From Paenibacillus paridis (GTDB taxonomy: Bacteria; Bacillota; Bacilli; Paenibacillales; Paenibacillaceae), in contig NZ_VCIX01000092.1 in the NCBI RefSeq assembly GCF_006345825.1, positions 682,001 through 746,000 on the forward strand: a stretch of DNA of 64,000 nt. Direction: 5' to 3'. Shown here in pieces: positions 1 to 8,597 of this stretch (position 1 is the first letter of the stretch; every line of letters starts with the position of its first letter). A program made the translations under genes and the position numbers. Below the pieces are notes generated by a model. It was not told where the DNA came from. It worked only from the letters and a program-made list of their open reading frames with translations, and made no database searches.

Positions 1-24
1 TCCACGCCTAGAAGGAGGCACTGT

Positions 25-987
25 ATGAAACGCCTATTGAATGTGCATGAAGCGCCTATCATTGTATTTACGATTCTTGTCATTGTGTTGTTTTCGATTA
101 TTTCGCCCGATTTTTTTCAATTTGATAATATTCGGCTGATTCTCGACCAGAATATCTCCATGTTTATTGTAGCGATTGGAATGACCATGGTTATCCTTTT
201 GGGAGGGATGGATTTATCGGTTGGCTCTGTTCTGGCAGTAACAGCAACCTCTGTCGGGCTGTTTCTCAGCCATGGCATCCATCCGTGGATTGCAGCTTTC
301 ATGGGAATCGTTATAGGGGTTCTGTGCGGGATGGTCAATGGTTATTTTATAGCGGTGAGGAAGATTCCGGACATTATTGTTACGTTAGCCACCATGTATA
401 TTTTCAGAGGTATTGCGGTTGGCATTAGCGGAGGAACCTGGATGACCAACTTTCCGGATGGGTTTCGCTACTTCGGACAAGGTACGCTGCTTGGCCTATC
501 CTTTCCTTTGTTAACAGCCATTCTTCTTATTGGTATCTTCATCTACTTGCTTAAATTCACTCGGATGGGCAGACGAATCTACGCGATTGGAGGGAATGGC
601 TCCGCAGCCAAGCTTGCGGGTATTAGCGTGGCGAAATCCAAGTTTATGGTGTACGTACTAACAGGCTTGCTAGTTGGGGTGGCCTCGGTCATTTTTGCCT
701 CCAAGGTAGGCAGCGTGCAAGCCTCAACAGCGGGAAACAGTTTATCATTTGAAGTGATGGCAGCGGTTCTGATCGGCGGCGGAAGCATATTTGGCGGTAT
801 CGGTACCGTAGCGGGAACGATGCTGGGCGTACTCTTTATGGGCATTATTAAAAACGGACTGATTATCTCTAAGGTGTCTCCGTTCTGGGTAGATGCTACG
901 ACCGGTTTTCTGATTATTCTGGCAATTGTTATTAATACGCTGCAGCGCATCCGTCAAAACAAAGGCAAAGAGGGTGATTTGGTATGA
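25..987 (+). CDS. Sugar-type ABC transporter permease (RbsC/AraH family)
   Basis: Inner-membrane permease of a ribose-type ABC importer, moving a sugar or small polar compound delivered by a binding lipoprotein. The 320-residue length is normal for the BPD_transp_2 family. About eight to ten hydrophobic segments are visible, with the family signature GGMDLSVGS near residue 60 and the loop GGGSIFGGIGTVAGT near residue 250. AAGGAGG lies 6 nt before the ATG. It overlaps the next permease gene by 4 nt (ATGA), so the two are translationally coupled and probably form a heterodimeric channel. No ATP-binding subunit is in the window; it most likely lies upstream. Substrate unknown. Confidence 0.93.
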   Translation: MKRLLNVHEAPIIVFTILVIVLFSIISPDFFQFDNIRLILDQNISMFIVAIGMTMVILLGGMDLSVGSVLAVTATSVGLFLSHGIHPWIAAFMGIVIGVLCGMVNGYFIAVRKIPDIIVTLATMYIFRGIAVGISGGTWMTNFPDGFRYFGQGTLLGLSFPLLTAILLIGIFIYLLKFTRMGRRIYAIGGNGSAAKLAGISVAKSKFMVYVLTGLLVGVASVIFASKVGSVQASTAGNSLSFEVMAAVLIGGGSIFGGIGTVAGTMLGVLFMGIIKNGLIISKVSPFWVDATTGFLIILAIVINTLQRIRQNKGKEGDLV

Positions 988-1928
988 GTGCATGGACAAG
1001 CCAGTTCTCGCTCAAGTCAAATAAACTAGTGGTTCAGTTGGTTTTGCTGATCTTTATTCTCGTTCTGTTCAGCATCTTGTCTCCCTACTTTCTGTCCGTC
1101 ACGAACTTCATGAACGTGTTGAACCAGATGGTCGAGGTGGGCCTGATCGCGATCCCTATGACGATGATTATTATATCCGGCGCCATGGATCTCTCGGTCG
1201 GCTCGATTCTAGCATTTTCCGCCGTATGCATGGGCGTTGCATTCGAGCGTGGCATTAATATTTGGGTCAGCATGGGGATTGGCTTGCTGGCAGGAGTATT
1301 ATGCGGAGCAGTTAACGGCTATTTAATTGCGAGGCACCGGATGCAGGCGATCGTCGTCACCATCGGGATGCTGGTCATGCTTCGAGGTCTCGTTTACGTC
1401 ATTAATGAAGGCAGGCCGATCAGCGGCTTCCCGGATTCCTTTTACTTTTTGGGTCAGCAGTATATCGGAGGAGTACCGTTTAACGCAATATTCCTTGTGG
1501 TGATGTTCCTGATAGCCAGCTTTGTCATGAAGAAAACAAGATTCAGCACCTATGTGTATGGGATTGGGAATAATGAAGAAGTCGTCCACTATTCCGGCAT
1601 TTCAGTGGTACGCATCAGATTCATTCTCTTTATGCTTAGCGGTTTATTTTCGGCTTTGGCGGGTGTATTCCTGATGTCTCGTCTAGCAAGTGCAGAGGCG
1701 ACTTCGGGTACCAATATAGAGCTAGATGTTATCACAGCTACTTTGATAGGAGGCACGCATATTTTTGGGGGAAGGGGGAGTCTTGCAGGGACCTTTGTTG
1801 GGCTGCTGATCATTGTGTTTTTGCGAAATGGCTTGAATTTGCTCGGCGTTTCAGTGCTTTACCAAGCGGTTATCCTAGGTGCGCTGCTTCTGCTTGCTGT
1901 AGGAAACAAAAAATTCAATGGAGTGTGA
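984..1928 (+). CDS. Second sugar-type ABC transporter permease (RbsC/AraH family)
   Basis: Partner permease of the preceding gene, 314 residues, same BPD_transp_2 family. It carries the equivalent signature GAMDLSVGS near residue 67 and GGTHIFGGRGSLAGT near residue 255, with hydrophobic segments spread along the chain. Two different permeases in tandem are known from autoinducer-2-type and some sugar importers, where they pair. The ATG overlaps the stop of the first permease and the end abuts the binding-protein gene, so the three are cotranscribed. Specificity cannot be read from sequence. Confidence 0.93.
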   Translation: MSAWTSQFSLKSNKLVVQLVLLIFILVLFSILSPYFLSVTNFMNVLNQMVEVGLIAIPMTMIIISGAMDLSVGSILAFSAVCMGVAFERGINIWVSMGIGLLAGVLCGAVNGYLIARHRMQAIVVTIGMLVMLRGLVYVINEGRPISGFPDSFYFLGQQYIGGVPFNAIFLVVMFLIASFVMKKTRFSTYVYGIGNNEEVVHYSGISVVRIRFILFMLSGLFSALAGVFLMSRLASAEATSGTNIELDVITATLIGGTHIFGGRGSLAGTFVGLLIIVFLRNGLNLLGVSVLYQAVILGALLLLAVGNKKFNGV

Positions 1929-1933
1929 AACCT

Positions 1934-2962
1934 ATGAAAAAACTAGCTTTGGCGTTACTAACGGGTGTATTGGCTTTGAATTTGGCGGCTTGCGGAAATA
2001 CGAGTAGTAATGCCGGTGGCGATAACAATGGCGGATCTTCCTCATCGGGCAAAAGAACGTACTTTATGAATCCAAAGTCGATCGGTCCAGCCTACTGGGC
2101 AGCAGCAGAGAAGGGAGCCAAAAAAGCTGAGAAGGATTTGAACGTAAGTGTGCTGTTCAACGCTCCGACTGAAGCGGATTCTGCCAAGCAAATTAATATG
2201 ATTCAAGATATGCTGACACGCAAGGTGAGCGGAATCGGCGTATCGCCTAACGATGCGAAAGCCGTAGGGCCAGTATTCAAGAAGGCGGCCAGTCAAGATG
2301 TCAAAATTGTTACGTGGGACAGCGATGCTCCAGAGACCGACCGTCAATATTATGTAGCGCCTGGAACAGATCAAGAGGTTGGAGAACTGCTTGCCAAAAC
2401 GATTGGCGAAGAGATTGGCGGTAAAGGGCAGGTAGCGTTCATGGTAGCCGGACTGGGCTCCCAAAACCAGATTGCCAAATCCGATGCGGCAAAAGCTTAT
2501 TTTGCGGCTAACTATCCCGAGGTGGAGGTCGTTACGACCGTTGCTAGCGACGATGATCAACAGAAGGCGTATGCCAATGCGCAAAACCTGATCAAAACAT
2601 ACCCCGATTTGAAAGGGATTATCGGATTTGCAGGCGGTGAACCGCCGGCAGCTGCAGAGGTTGTAGAACAAGCCGTGAAGGCAGGTACTTTAGAGAAAAA
2701 CCAGATTGCCATAACAGGTATTGCCGTACCAAGTGTAGTGAAAAATTACATCAAAAATGGCACCATCAAAACAGATATTATTTGGGATCCAGGCAAGCTT
2801 GCCTATGTTACAGTTTATCTTTTGGATCAATTGGCGCAGGGCAAAGAGATTACGGATGGCATGGAAATTCCGTCGGTAGGCACGATCAAGGTTGATGGGC
2901 AAAATGTATTTATCGGAACGCTGGAAGTCACCAATGAAAATGTAGACAGCTTTGATTTCTAA
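1934..2962 (+). CDS. Substrate-binding lipoprotein of the ABC importer (periplasmic-binding-protein family 4/RbsB-like)
   Basis: Extracellular solute-binding lipoprotein that captures the ligand for the two permeases. The start is put at the ATG (MKKLALALL) because the GTG 9 nt earlier sits on top of the ribosome site; TGGAG is 10 nt before this ATG. A signal peptide ends in the lipobox LAAC, followed by a Gly/Ser/Asn-rich linker. The mature part has the two-lobed RbsB-like pattern (SIGPAYWAAAEKGAKKAE, then APTEAD and VTWDSDAPE). The family binds pentoses, hexoses, AI-2 and related compounds; the ligand here is unknown. Confidence 0.92.
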   Translation: MKKLALALLTGVLALNLAACGNTSSNAGGDNNGGSSSSGKRTYFMNPKSIGPAYWAAAEKGAKKAEKDLNVSVLFNAPTEADSAKQINMIQDMLTRKVSGIGVSPNDAKAVGPVFKKAASQDVKIVTWDSDAPETDRQYYVAPGTDQEVGELLAKTIGEEIGGKGQVAFMVAGLGSQNQIAKSDAAKAYFAANYPEVEVVTTVASDDDQQKAYANAQNLIKTYPDLKGIIGFAGGEPPAAAEVVEQAVKAGTLEKNQIAITGIAVPSVVKNYIKNGTIKTDIIWDPGKLAYVTVYLLDQLAQGKEITDGMEIPSVGTIKVDGQNVFIGTLEVTNENVDSFDF

Positions 2963-2989
2963 TTATCCCCTTTCTAGGAGGCAGTTTAA

Positions 2990-3499
2990 ATGGAACATAA
3001 GGTGCTTATCGAAGATTTGACGGAGAAGGCCTTTGCGCCCTATGGCAAAGTGATTGATTTGCCGGCGAGTGAGCCTTCCAAAGCCGGAGACGGATGGGAT
3101 TGTTGGAGCTATATTGAAATGTTGGATGTTACAGAGCCTATCGGTTTCGGACTCGTGGTCACCAAGCGGCGTGAATTCGTCGTAACGGCAATGGAGAGGC
3201 ATGTTAGTCGGGAAGAATTGCTGCTTACCTTTGACCGTGAGATTGTACAGCCCGTAGCAAAATGTATCGACATTGAAGATCCGGAGGAGCATCCTGATTC
3301 CTCTACCGTCAAGTGTTTCAGAATTAAGCCTGGACAAGCCATCGTAATCAACCGGGGGGTCTGGCATAGTCCAGCCTACCCGGCTTCCGAAGATGCCAGG
3401 TATCTGTTTGGGATCGAGAAGAAGAAGGATAAGTTTGGGGATGAAATGATTAATCCGTGGGTTAATTTTGCCGGCGGACGTACCGTTCGATTCGAATAA
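2990..3499 (+). CDS. AllA-like ureidoglycolate lyase family protein (cupin fold)
   Basis: 169-residue protein of the ureidoglycolate lyase (AllA, PF04115) family, cytosolic with no signal sequence. Family members split ureidoglycolate into glyoxylate and urea in allantoin breakdown, but homologues outside that pathway exist. The N-terminal FAPYGKVID and C-terminal GVWHSPAYP motif with the conserved His are typical. It follows the binding-protein gene by 27 nt behind TAGGAGG. No allantoinase, allantoate amidohydrolase of the classic type or glyoxylate genes are next to it, so the true substrate may be a different ureido or keto acid carried by the adjacent transporter. Confidence 0.8.
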   Translation: MEHKVLIEDLTEKAFAPYGKVIDLPASEPSKAGDGWDCWSYIEMLDVTEPIGFGLVVTKRREFVVTAMERHVSREELLLTFDREIVQPVAKCIDIEDPEEHPDSSTVKCFRIKPGQAIVINRGVWHSPAYPASEDARYLFGIEKKKDKFGDEMINPWVNFAGGRTVRFE

Positions 3500-3538
3500 G
3501 AGAGCAGGCATAACTACTGCGAAGAAGGAGCATCAGCT

Positions 3539-4849
3539 ATGAACCAAGAACAGCAAGTGATGAAGTGGATCGAAAGCCATCAAGATGAAATCATTCAATT
3601 TTTACAGCAGCTCATTCAAATTCCAAGCGTTAACCCTTGGTTCTTCGATGAACCAGCCCCCTCCAAAGAAAAAGAGCTGCAAGAGTTTCTTGCCGGTAAG
3701 CTGGCGGGCCTAGGCGCCGATATCGAGATGTGGGAGCCGGTTGCCGATGAATTGAAGCAATACGAAGGCATGGCGGGTTATTATCCGGGGAGAGATTTCT
3801 CAGGCCGGCCCAATCTGGCAGCAACGTTCGGCCAAGGAACGGCTGGCAAGTCCCTGCTTTTGTTCGGTCATATTGATGTCGTAATGGCAGGCACAAAATG
3901 GACGGTCGATCCGTTCGAAGGCAAGATTATCGATGGGAAAATGTATGGCCGAGGCACTGTCGATATGAAAGGCGGCGTCGCGGCGATGATTATGGCTGTC
4001 GAGGCGATTCTGCGCAGCGGCTTTAAATTGAAAGGGCCCGTCGTTGTAGGAACCGTGGTCGATGAGGAAGCCGGAGGCATGGGCGCGCTTGATTTCATTC
4101 ACCATGGCTACCGGGCGGATGCGTGTATACTGACAGAGCCAACCTCGCTAACTATCGCCCCGCTGTGCAGAGGTATTTTATGGGGGAAAATTAGGATCCA
4201 AGGCCGCAGTGGTCATATTGAAATGCCGCAAGCGGATTATCAGGATGGCGGAGCGGTAGATGCGATTAAAAAAGCGAGATATATTTTGGAGCATTTGGAC
4301 CGCTTAAATGAAGAATGGGCAGAAAGCAAGACGCATCCTTATTTGTCTATTCCTTGCCAGGTGCATGTAGCGCAATTAAACGCCGGGGAGTATCCAACCT
4401 CCTTCGCGAATGAAGCGGAAATCGTATTTAATGCCCAGTACTTGCCGTCCGAACGCGATGAGAAGCTGGTAGGCGGCAATGTGAAGAAGGAATTGACCGA
4501 CTTTCTAAGGAAGGTGGCCGAATCCGATCCGTGGCTAAGCGAGCATATGCCGGAAATCGTATGGATGGTGGATGCAGACTGTGCAGAGACCGATGTCTCC
4601 CATCCATTCGTTCAGACTTGTGTACAATCTCTGAAGGCGATTGGAGAAGAGGGGAAAATTGAAGGTCTCGGCTTCCATACCGATATGGGCTGGCCGGTGA
4701 ACGTAGGCATTCCGACCGTCAACTTTGGTCCGGGCGACCCTAGCCTCGCCCATCACAGCGATGAGTTTACGCCGGTAGATGAAGTGATTCAGGCGGTCAA
4801 GATGATTGCCAAAACGATTGTTGATTGGTGTGAAATTGAAGAAGCCTAA
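3539..4849 (+). CDS. M20-family metallo-amidohydrolase/deacylase (ArgE/DapE type)
   Basis: 436-residue zinc hydrolase of the M20 family, which cleaves amide bonds of N-acyl amino acids, dipeptides and similar small compounds in the cytosol. The metal and catalytic motifs are all present: GHIDVV near residue 110, GRGTVDMKGG near residue 140, DEEAGG near residue 175, TEPTS near residue 197, and a C-terminal HHSDEFTP. Length and layout fit ArgE/DapE-like deacylases. GAAGGAG precedes the ATG. Cotranscribed with the transporter and the AllA-like gene, so it probably deacylates or de-amidates the imported compound. Exact substrate not readable. Confidence 0.88.
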   Translation: MNQEQQVMKWIESHQDEIIQFLQQLIQIPSVNPWFFDEPAPSKEKELQEFLAGKLAGLGADIEMWEPVADELKQYEGMAGYYPGRDFSGRPNLAATFGQGTAGKSLLLFGHIDVVMAGTKWTVDPFEGKIIDGKMYGRGTVDMKGGVAAMIMAVEAILRSGFKLKGPVVVGTVVDEEAGGMGALDFIHHGYRADACILTEPTSLTIAPLCRGILWGKIRIQGRSGHIEMPQADYQDGGAVDAIKKARYILEHLDRLNEEWAESKTHPYLSIPCQVHVAQLNAGEYPTSFANEAEIVFNAQYLPSERDEKLVGGNVKKELTDFLRKVAESDPWLSEHMPEIVWMVDADCAETDVSHPFVQTCVQSLKAIGEEGKIEGLGFHTDMGWPVNVGIPTVNFGPGDPSLAHHSDEFTPVDEVIQAVKMIAKTIVDWCEIEEA

Positions 4850-4907
4850 GGCTGGACAAAATGGTCGAAACGACCTTGCGATATAAATATACGGAGGTGC
4901 TTAATCA

Positions 4908-5639
4908 ATGAAGATCTTATTTATTGGAGAATCCTGGATCGTGCATATGATTCATACGAAAGGTTATGACAGCTTTACCTCAACTAAATATGAGGAGGGA
5001 GCGACGTATTTGTTGTCCTGTTTGCGTGAGCAGGGCATCGATGTCACCTACATGCCAGCGCATGAGGTGCAGGTACGCTTTCCGCAATCATTGGAAGAGC
5101 TCAAAGCCTATGATGCGATCGTGCTTAGCGATGTAGGCGCGAATACGTTCCTGCTGCAAAACCCTACCTTTTATCAGATGCAAATTATTCCAAATGCTCT
5201 TGAGCTAATGAAGCAATATGTTGCTGAAGGCGGCGGTTTACTAATGGTTGGCGGCTACCTGACCTTCATGGGTATTGAAGGAAAAGCGAATTATAAAAAT
5301 ACGGTTTTGGCAGAAGTTCTGCCGGTTGTCATGACGGATCATGATGATCGCGTTGAAATGCCAAGCGGCTTCTCGCCAGCTGTCTCGAAGTCCCATCCAC
5401 TAGTAGATGATTTAGGAGAATGGCCAAGGCTTCTGGGCTATAATAAGCTCTCAGCCAAGTCGGATGCAGAGGAACTGCTAAGCCATGGTGGCGATGCCAT
5501 TCTGACCGTGGGAACCTATGGCAAAGGAAAGACGGCGGCTTTTGCAAGTGATTGCTCTCCGCACTGGGGTTCGCTGGAATTTATGAATTGGGAGCATTAT
5601 TCGGCGTTTTGGTCTAATCTCATGAAATATTTAAAATAA
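4908..5639 (+). CDS. GATase1-like protein (putative glutamine amidotransferase, PF07090 type)
   Basis: 243-residue cytosolic protein with a flavodoxin/ThuA-like class I amidotransferase fold: LFIGESW at the start, DAIVLSDVGANTF near residue 70, GGGLLMVGGYLTFMG near residue 105, and a C-terminal GKGKTAAFASDCSPHWG. The usual nucleophile-elbow cysteine is not evident at GGYLTF, so glutaminase activity is doubtful; family members without it are uncharacterised and often sit in sugar-catabolism operons. Last gene before a strong terminator, 58 nt after the M20 gene, with GGAGG before the ATG. Confidence 0.75.
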   Translation: MKILFIGESWIVHMIHTKGYDSFTSTKYEEGATYLLSCLREQGIDVTYMPAHEVQVRFPQSLEELKAYDAIVLSDVGANTFLLQNPTFYQMQIIPNALELMKQYVAEGGGLLMVGGYLTFMGIEGKANYKNTVLAEVLPVVMTDHDDRVEMPSGFSPAVSKSHPLVDDLGEWPRLLGYNKLSAKSDAEELLSHGGDAILTVGTYGKGKTAAFASDCSPHWGSLEFMNWEHYSAFWSNLMKYLK

Positions 5640-5676
5640 ACGAAGCAATCCTTTATCCGAATGAGTATAACGATAG

Positions 5677-5711
5677 CGCCTGCTGGCTCCAAGCCAGCAG
5701 GCGTTATTTTT
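5677..5711 (+). terminator. Rho-independent terminator of the transport operon
   Basis: A perfect 12-bp inverted repeat (CGCCTGCTGGCT/AGCCAGCAGGCG) with a 3-nt loop is followed by a T-rich run. It closes the 25-5639 operon. Confidence 0.92.
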
Positions 5712-5747
5712 ATAGCTGCAAGCTGCTGCCTTTATTTTCTAATAAGC

Positions 5748-5777
5748 GCATAGGGCAAAAACGATTGGAGCATATTA
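5748..5777 (+). promoter_or_regulatory. SigG-like forespore promoter before the ger operon
   Basis: GCATA, an 18-nt spacer, then CATATTA. This fits the published SigG pattern gHATR-N17/18-CATWMTA with one mismatch in the -10 element. It lies 40 nt before the gerA-type start. Germinant-receptor operons are known SigG targets, so the match is meaningful in context. Confidence 0.6.
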
Positions 5778-5816
5778 ATTTAAACTACAGTTAACCAAAT
5801 AAAGGAATGAATCCGA

Positions 5817-7352
5817 ATGGTACAAAGGGGACAACTAGAACATCATTTCGATTATATTCTAAGTGGAAATGCGACCGAGGATTTAATGAATTTCAAAACT
5901 ATTTTCAATCATTGCATCGATATCAAATATCGCGAATTTTATATTAATGACGTAAAAAAGGGCTCGTTAATTTTTTTGAACGGAATGGTCAACACCAAAA
6001 CCATCGATTTAGATATCATGAAACAGTTAATGGATTGCGAAGAAAATCTATTTAAGGAACCCGAACTTCTGGCAGAAGATATCAAAAATATTGTTCATAA
6101 TAAATTGATATATTCTTCGCAAATGTGCTGGGTGGAGCTGTTTCAAGAAATTGTAGAGCATATTTTATCGGGGAACGTTGCATTGCTGTTAGATGGGCTG
6201 AAAGAAGTCTTGGTTATTAGCGCTAAAGACTGGGACAAAAGAGCGATCGATGAGCCGGCAACGGAAGCCGTTATTCGCGGACCAAGAGAAGGCTTCCAAG
6301 AAACGCTCAGTACGAATATTAGTTTAATTCGCCGAAGGTTAAAAACTTCGCTACTTAAGATGGAAGAGATGAAAGTAGGCAAGCTATCCAACACCGAAAT
6401 TGTGATTACATACTTAGAAGGAATTGTTAATGAAAATTTAATTTTAGAGGTGAAGAACCGACTAGAACGAATTGAAATCGATGCCGTTTTGGAAAGTGGT
6501 TATATTGAAGAATTAATCGAAGACCATTCCTTTTCGCTTTTCCCGCAAGTGTTAATTACTGAGAGACCTGATCGCGTGGTTGGTAATTTATTAGAAGGCA
6601 AGGTCGGAATCATTATAGACAACACCCCGTTCGTCATCATTGTGCCGGGCACCTTTTTTCAACTGCTGCAATCCCCGGAAGATTATTACCAAAGGTATTT
6701 TGTTGCATCTTCCATTCGGTTTTTACGTTTGCTTTCAGTCGTTCTATCTTTGCTTCTTCCATCGCTCTATATTGCTTTAACTACGTATCATCAGGAAATG
6801 ATACCGACAATGCTGTTAATTAGTATAGCCGCTGCCCGAGAAACGGTTCCGTTCCCCGCATTTGTTGAAGCTTTTGTTATGGAAGTCGCTTTTGAAAGCC
6901 TAAGAGAAGCAGGGGTGCGTCTTCCGCGTCCCGTTGGACAGGCTGTGAGTATAGTTGGGGGACTCGTGATTGGACAGGCGGCTGTTGAAGCGGGCATTGT
7001 CTCCTCTCCCCTTGTTATCGTCGTCTCTATGACGGGGATTGCGTCATTTATTTTTCCAAGTTTCCAGCTAGGGCTTGCTTTCCGTTTTCTTCGTTTTCCG
7101 ATGATGATCGCAGCGGCAACATTCGGACTTTACGGCATATTAATGATGGTTTTGCTGTTATTAATGCATATGCTCAGCATACGCTCTTTCGGTGTGCCTT
7201 ATTTGACGCCGCTGGCTCCTTTGCGGATTAGCGGCCTTAAGGATGTACTCGTTCGTGTAAGCTGGCTTAAACAGTCATCCAATAAAAGCGAGAAGAACAA
7301 ACAACAAATGGGCAAGCCTTTCATCCGCCATCGTCAGGGGAAATATAAATAA
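5817..7352 (+). CDS. Spore germinant receptor subunit A (GerA family)
   Basis: 511-residue A subunit of a nutrient germinant receptor in the spore inner membrane. It has the family layout: a hydrophilic N-terminal part (residues 1-290) carrying PATEAVIRGPREGF and the LLEGKVGIIIDNTPF motif, then a membrane part with helices near residues 300-320, 330-345, 370-410 and 420-455, and a basic tail. AAAGGA precedes the ATG by 10 nt. It starts an A-C-B-small operon. The first cytosolic region looks slightly short compared with B. subtilis GerAA. Germinant unknown. Confidence 0.95.
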   Translation: MVQRGQLEHHFDYILSGNATEDLMNFKTIFNHCIDIKYREFYINDVKKGSLIFLNGMVNTKTIDLDIMKQLMDCEENLFKEPELLAEDIKNIVHNKLIYSSQMCWVELFQEIVEHILSGNVALLLDGLKEVLVISAKDWDKRAIDEPATEAVIRGPREGFQETLSTNISLIRRRLKTSLLKMEEMKVGKLSNTEIVITYLEGIVNENLILEVKNRLERIEIDAVLESGYIEELIEDHSFSLFPQVLITERPDRVVGNLLEGKVGIIIDNTPFVIIVPGTFFQLLQSPEDYYQRYFVASSIRFLRLLSVVLSLLLPSLYIALTTYHQEMIPTMLLISIAAARETVPFPAFVEAFVMEVAFESLREAGVRLPRPVGQAVSIVGGLVIGQAAVEAGIVSSPLVIVVSMTGIASFIFPSFQLGLAFRFLRFPMMIAAATFGLYGILMMVLLLLMHMLSIRSFGVPYLTPLAPLRISGLKDVLVRVSWLKQSSNKSEKNKQQMGKPFIRHRQGKYK

Positions 7353-7382
7353 GATTGTTTGCATCTGAAAAGGAAGGTCTTG

Positions 7383-8582
7383 ATGAGAAAACAAGTTATT
7401 TTGTTGTTTACTGTCATAGCAATGTTTGGTATGACTGGCTGCTGGAGCCGAGTGGAATTAAATGATGTGGCCATCGTCACTGCAACAGCTTTAGATTTGG
7501 CAGACCGTAATAAAATCCAAGTGAGTATACAAGTTCTGCGGATTAATATGAATAACGCTTCAGGCGGCAATGCAACTGTATTGTTTTCTGAAGAGGGAGA
7601 GTCTATCCTGGATGCTTATCGTATCATTCAGAAAAAAATACCGCGTCATCTTAACTTCGCACATAATCGTGTGATCATAGTCGGTGATAAATTAGCACGT
7701 TCGGGAATGTCTGATGTTATTGAATTTTTTTCGAGATACAGGGATGCTCGTGGCAATAGTTATTTGCTGGCAACCAAAGGCAAGGCAGCTGACTTATTGA
7801 AGATCGGACCAAGCTTCGAGAAATTTACGGCAGAAGAAATCAGGGAAGAGCAAAAGGCTAAGGTCATTGATAACGTAAGTCTGCGAGAATTCGCTTATCG
7901 ATTACTTGAAGGAGGCATAGAACCGATAGCATCACAGATTCAAAGCGTGCCTTCAAGCGACAAAGCGCTTACTTCATCAAATAATGATAAAAAAAAACAG
8001 AATAACGAGTGGTCACTTGCCCTTGTCGGAGTAGGTGTCTTTCGTAAAGATCACTTAATTGGATGGATGAACGCAGAAGAAGCCGAATGCTTATTGTGGT
8101 TTAGAAATAAGGTAAAGGGTTCCGTTATAACGACGATGCTCACGGGGGATAAGCGAGAGTCGGGCAAATTAAGTGTTCAAATCATGAAATCTAAAACGAC
8201 AATCAAACCTAAATTACAGGAAGAGAAAGTAAGTTTTGATGTGAGAGTAGAAATGATCGGCGACTTATATGAAAATACGACCAAACTGAGTACAAACAGC
8301 CTTAAAAACTTGGAGACCATTCAACTTGCTGTGGAAGCGGAAATTCAAAGCAGAATTAAGTCCACAGTGAAAAAACTACAATTAAAATATAAATCAGACA
8401 TCGTTGGGTTTGGACGTATGCTTCATCGGGAACACAAAAAAGAATGGAACGAGAGATTTGAAAAACGATGGGAACAAGAATTCCCTCATGTCAAAGTAAA
8501 CGTTACAGCACATTTTAAAATTATTGGAACAGGGCGCATTAACGATTCTTTAACCTGGGAAGAAAGAGATTTTAAAAAATAA
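7383..8582 (+). CDS. Spore germinant receptor lipoprotein subunit C (Ger(x)C family)
   Basis: About 399 residues. The start is placed at the ATG behind AGGAAGG; an upstream in-frame TTG at 7359 has no ribosome site. A short signal peptide ends in the lipobox MTGC, so the protein is lipid-anchored on the outside of the spore inner membrane. The Ger(x)C hallmarks follow: CWSRVELND, then VTATALDLADRNKI, and a region around AHNRVIIVGDKLA. C subunits bind the A/B complex and are needed for receptor function. Gap to the A gene is 30 nt and to the B gene 15 nt. Confidence 0.94.
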   Translation: MRKQVILLFTVIAMFGMTGCWSRVELNDVAIVTATALDLADRNKIQVSIQVLRINMNNASGGNATVLFSEEGESILDAYRIIQKKIPRHLNFAHNRVIIVGDKLARSGMSDVIEFFSRYRDARGNSYLLATKGKAADLLKIGPSFEKFTAEEIREEQKAKVIDNVSLREFAYRLLEGGIEPIASQIQSVPSSDKALTSSNNDKKKQNNEWSLALVGVGVFRKDHLIGWMNAEEAECLLWFRNKVKGSVITTMLTGDKRESGKLSVQIMKSKTTIKPKLQEEKVSFDVRVEMIGDLYENTTKLSTNSLKNLETIQLAVEAEIQSRIKSTVKKLQLKYKSDIVGFGRMLHREHKKEWNERFEKRWEQEFPHVKVNVTAHFKIIGTGRINDSLTWEERDFKK

Positions 8583-8597
8583 GCAGTCTAAACTAGC

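Noticed and set aside
1925..1933. GTG start for the binding lipoprotein
   Set aside because: It lies within the ribosome site; the ATG at 1934 begins a textbook lipoprotein signal peptide.
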